A stretch of DNA of 64,000 bases. It comes from Hyphomicrobiales bacterium (lineage in GTDB: Bacteria; Pseudomonadota; Alphaproteobacteria; Rhizobiales; Rhizobiaceae). Location: NCBI GenBank assembly GCA_900466475.1, contig UBMI01000003.1:62001-126000 (forward strand), in the 5' to 3' direction. This document shows positions 61,933 through 64,000 of this stretch, in pieces (positions within the stretch are counted from its first letter, which is position 1; every line of letters starts with the position of its first letter). The notes below the pieces were generated by a model. That model made no database searches and was not told the DNA's origin. It saw only the letters and a program-made list of their open reading frames with translations. The translations under genes were made by a program, and so were the position numbers.

Positions 61933-62907
61933 ATGAAAAAACATCTCGCTAGCGCCATTGCACTACTGGTCGCCGCCGCTCCGTTTGCCGCCGAAGCCCG
62001 TTGCCTCCCACAAACCGCGATCACCGCCTCCGTCAGGGCAATTCCCGTCATTCACTACAAGAGCACGTCGATCGACGGCGTGAACGTCTTCTACCGCGAG
62101 GCCGGCCCCAGGGACGCACCGGTCATCCTGCTCCTGCACGGCTTTCCGACCTCGTCGCACATGTTCCGCAACCTCATACCGCTGCTTGCGGACCGCTACC
62201 GCGTGATCGCGCCCGACTATCCCGGCTATGGTCAGAGCGACGCGCCCGACCATACCAGGTTCCAGTACACATTCGCGCATCTGACTGATATCGTCGAGAA
62301 ACTGACCGACAAGGTCGGCGCCCACCGGTACAGCATGTATGTTATGGATTACGGCGCGCCGATTGGATACCGGCTCGCGCTCAAGCATCCCGAGCGGGTC
62401 GAATCCCTGATCGTGCAGAACGGAAATGCTTATACCGAGGGCCTGGCTGCCTTCTGGGATCCGATCAAGGCCTACTGGGCCGAAAAGACACCGCAACGCC
62501 GGGAAGCACTCGCCGGCCTGGTGACGCTCGAAACCACGAAGTTCCAATACACCGACGGAATGGGCGATGTCGCGCGGATCAGCCCCGACACCTGGGTCGT
62601 CGATCAGGCCCTGCTCGATCGGCCGGGCAACAAGGACATTCAGCTCGATCTCCTGGGCGACTACGGCAGCAATGTTCCGCTCTACCCGGATTTCCAGGCC
62701 TTCCTCCGCGAGCGCAAGCCGCCCACGCTGATCGTCTGGGGCAAGAACGACAAGATCTTCCCGGAATCGGGCGCGCATCCCTATCTCCGCGATCTCCCCG
62801 ACGCCGAAATGCATATTCTCGACAGCGGACATTTCGCCCTCGAGGACAAGCTCGACGTCATGGCGCCGCTGATCCACGACTTCCTCGACCGCAAGGTTTG
62901 CAAGTGA
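61933..62907 (+). CDS. Exported alpha/beta hydrolase of the haloalkane-dehalogenase / epoxide-hydrolase group
   Basis: 324 residues from ATG 61933 (GAGGAAAA upstream), with a signal peptide cleaved after FAAEA (about 22). Oxyanion motif [13 protein letters not shown] near 68-80, nucleophile elbow [11 protein letters not shown] with Asp as likely nucleophile (about 136), acid residue in WGKNDKIF near 276 and His in SGHFALED near 305. An Asp nucleophile points to dehalogenase or epoxide hydrolase rather than esterase chemistry. Export makes it a periplasmic enzyme. The next gene is a broken relative. Confidence 0.88.
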   Translation: MKKHLASAIALLVAAAPFAAEARCLPQTAITASVRAIPVIHYKSTSIDGVNVFYREAGPRDAPVILLLHGFPTSSHMFRNLIPLLADRYRVIAPDYPGYGQSDAPDHTRFQYTFAHLTDIVEKLTDKVGAHRYSMYVMDYGAPIGYRLALKHPERVESLIVQNGNAYTEGLAAFWDPIKAYWAEKTPQRREALAGLVTLETTKFQYTDGMGDVARISPDTWVVDQALLDRPGNKDIQLDLLGDYGSNVPLYPDFQAFLRERKPPTLIVWGKNDKIFPESGAHPYLRDLPDAEMHILDSGHFALEDKLDVMAPLIHDFLDRKVCK

Positions 62908-62972
62908 TGCGTCCCGCAGGGCCGGCGGCCCTGCGGTCTTTCTCCCTCGACAACACCTTAAAAGGAAGAGAC

Positions 62973-63588
62973 ATGCCCCATGTCGTTTCGGGCGCCCGGA
63001 CAGTCGGCGCGCCGTCCCTCTCGATCGTCCTCGTGCACGGCGCCTTCGTCGACGGCTCCGGCTGGCAACCGGTCCATGGCGAGCTTGCCGGCTTCGGTTT
63101 CGAAGTCCTCGTCGCTCCGCGCCTGCTGGGCCGACAGCGGCGAACCGCGATGCGATGCTGCCCTTCCTGTCGCTGGAGGGCACGCGCTTCCAATATCTCG
63201 CCGGCACGAGGGACGAGGCCCGCATCGATCCCGCCGCATGGCTGTACGATCAGCTCTTCCTCGACCGCCCGCGCGCCAAGGAAATCCAGCTGGACATCAT
63301 CTACGACTCACGCACCAACGTCGCGCTCTATCCCGCCTTTCTCGCCTATTCCCGCGCGCATCAGCCGGCGGCGTTGATCCTATGGACGAGAATGATCCGA
63401 TCTTCCTGTTAAAAGGCGCTCACGCCTTCCTTCGCGACCTGCCCGGCGCCGAACCTCATTTCTTCGACACCGGACATTTCGCCCTCGAAGACAAGGCGCA
63501 CGAGATGATCCCCGTCATGCGCGACTTCCTCGCGCGAACCCTTTTGCCCGCTAACCGGAACTCAGAGATGGACAGCGACCATGTATAA
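62973..63588 (+). pseudogene. Two alpha/beta hydrolase fragments fused by deletion, plus frameshift
   Basis: ATG 62973 (AAAGGAAGAG upstream) opens SIVLVHGAFVDGSGWQPVH and GFEVLVAPR, an esterase-type N-terminus. Near 63125 it joins in another frame to LSLEGTRFQYLAGTRDEARI and DPAAWLYDQLFLDRPRAKE, the C-terminal half of a dehalogenase-like hydrolase similar to the intact neighbour. A second shift near 63385 separates ALILWT from DPIFLLKGAHAFLRDLPG and [12 protein letters not shown] [14 protein letters not shown]. Nucleophile region is missing; not functional. Confidence 0.8.
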
Positions 63589-64000
63589 CAGCAAATCCAA
63601 GTCGAGCGTGCTTGCGACGGGCGGCGGCATGAGCCTCATCGATCCCTCCGACGTGCTGATTCTGCTTCTCGATCACCAGTCGGGCCTGTTCCAGACGGTC
63701 AGGGACATATCGGTCTCCGATCTGCGCCGGAATGTGGAGATGATCGCCAGGCTTGCCACGCTTTTGGATATCCCGGTCGTCACGACCGCCTCGGAACCTG
63801 CCGGCCCCAACGGCTCGCTGATGCCGGAGATCCACGAATATGCGCCACACGCCGTTTATGTGCCGCGCAATGGCGAGGTAAACGCCTGGGACAATGACGA
63901 TTTCGTCGCCACTGTCTGCGCGACCGGCCGCAAGACGCTCGTCATGGCGGGCGTCTGGACCAGCGTCTGCGTCATGTTTCCGGCGCTCGACGCCCGCGCC
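63581..64000 (+). CDS. Isochorismatase-like hydrolase, 3' end beyond window
   Basis: The frame from ATG 63581 remains open to the end of the window: 140 codons. DPSDVLILLLDHQSGLFQTV supplies the catalytic Asp, and VMAGVWTSVCVMFPALDARA the nucleophilic Cys of the isochorismatase/YcaC fold. Enzymes of this superfamily hydrolyse isochorismate, nicotinamide or related amides; YcaC-like members have unknown substrates. It overlaps the end of the preceding pseudogene by 8 bases, so it may be cotranscribed with the hydrolase genes. Confidence 0.88.
   Translation, partial: MYNSKSKSSVLATGGGMSLIDPSDVLILLLDHQSGLFQTVRDISVSDLRRNVEMIARLATLLDIPVVTTASEPAGPNGSLMPEIHEYAPHAVYVPRNGEVNAWDNDDFVATVCATGRKTLVMAGVWTSVCVMFPALDARA

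Overview
The window looks like accessory or plasmid-like DNA of an alphaproteobacterium of the order Rhizobiales, most likely the family Rhizobiaceae (Rhizobium, Sinorhizobium or Agrobacterium type). The evidence is protein-family content: DUF982, DUF1488, BON, HWE-kinase and IS66/IS21/IS3 relics. The DNA is GC-rich, many operons use ATGA stop/start overlaps, and pseudogene density is high. This placement is inference; no rRNA or housekeeping marker is present.

Layout. (1) 1-7.4 kb: the 3' part of an outer-membrane beta-barrel gene, a small membrane protein, two exported formylglycine sulfatases, and a divergent formylglycine-generating enzyme that would activate them. An IS66 transposase tail lies between the sulfatases. 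(2) 7.6-12.6 kb: small lipoprotein, DUF1488 and BON genes, a glycosyltransferase fragment cut at both ends, an IS3-type tail, and a soluble double-PAS chemoreceptor. (3) 12.7-25.7 kb: a well-preserved catabolic island. A GntR regulator, creatininase-like amidohydrolase, ketopantoate-reductase-like protein, SDR, M20 peptidase and a broken AstE/AspA-like deacylase run leftward. A complete Dpp-like peptide ABC importer and an M32 carboxypeptidase run rightward. Two matching 18-bp operator-like sites lie in the divergent promoter. The natural substrate is not evident.

(4) 25.8-39.3 kb: a genetic graveyard. It opens with the 5' half of a tRNA-Leu gene and holds prophage remnants (terminase, VRR-NUC nuclease, DUF1376 replication protein, spanin-like pair, possible integrase N-terminus). 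It also has a frameshifted Nudix gene, four DUF982 genes, and an internally deleted IS21 element inserted just after the start of one of them with a clear 7-bp target duplication. (5) 36.9-47.3 kb: two single-domain response regulators, one overlapping an HWE sensor kinase gene, a LysR regulator, a small XRE protein, a DUF1254 protein and an IS66 tnpA relic.

(6) 47.3-58.2 kb: an ECF sigma factor and ChrR-type zinc anti-sigma pair of the kind that governs singlet-oxygen and photo-oxidative stress. It sits with fasciclin, DUF2177, DUF2147, cyclopropane-fatty-acid-synthase-like, FAD oxidase, DUF1295, lipocalin, renalase-like, folE, SDR and photolyase genes. A shared TGATCC/TGAACC-N15-16-CGTA element precedes the sigma, fasciclin and folE genes. 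Three members (DUF1295, renalase-like, photolyase) are truncated or frameshifted, so the regulon appears to be decaying here. (7) 58.4-64 kb: an orphan trpB, an AbiEii-type nucleotidyltransferase with a small upstream partner, a secreted dehalogenase-like hydrolase, a deletion-fused hydrolase pseudogene, and an isochorismatase-like gene running off the end.

No rRNA, complete tRNA or CRISPR array was seen. All functions are read from sequence patterns and family knowledge, without searches.
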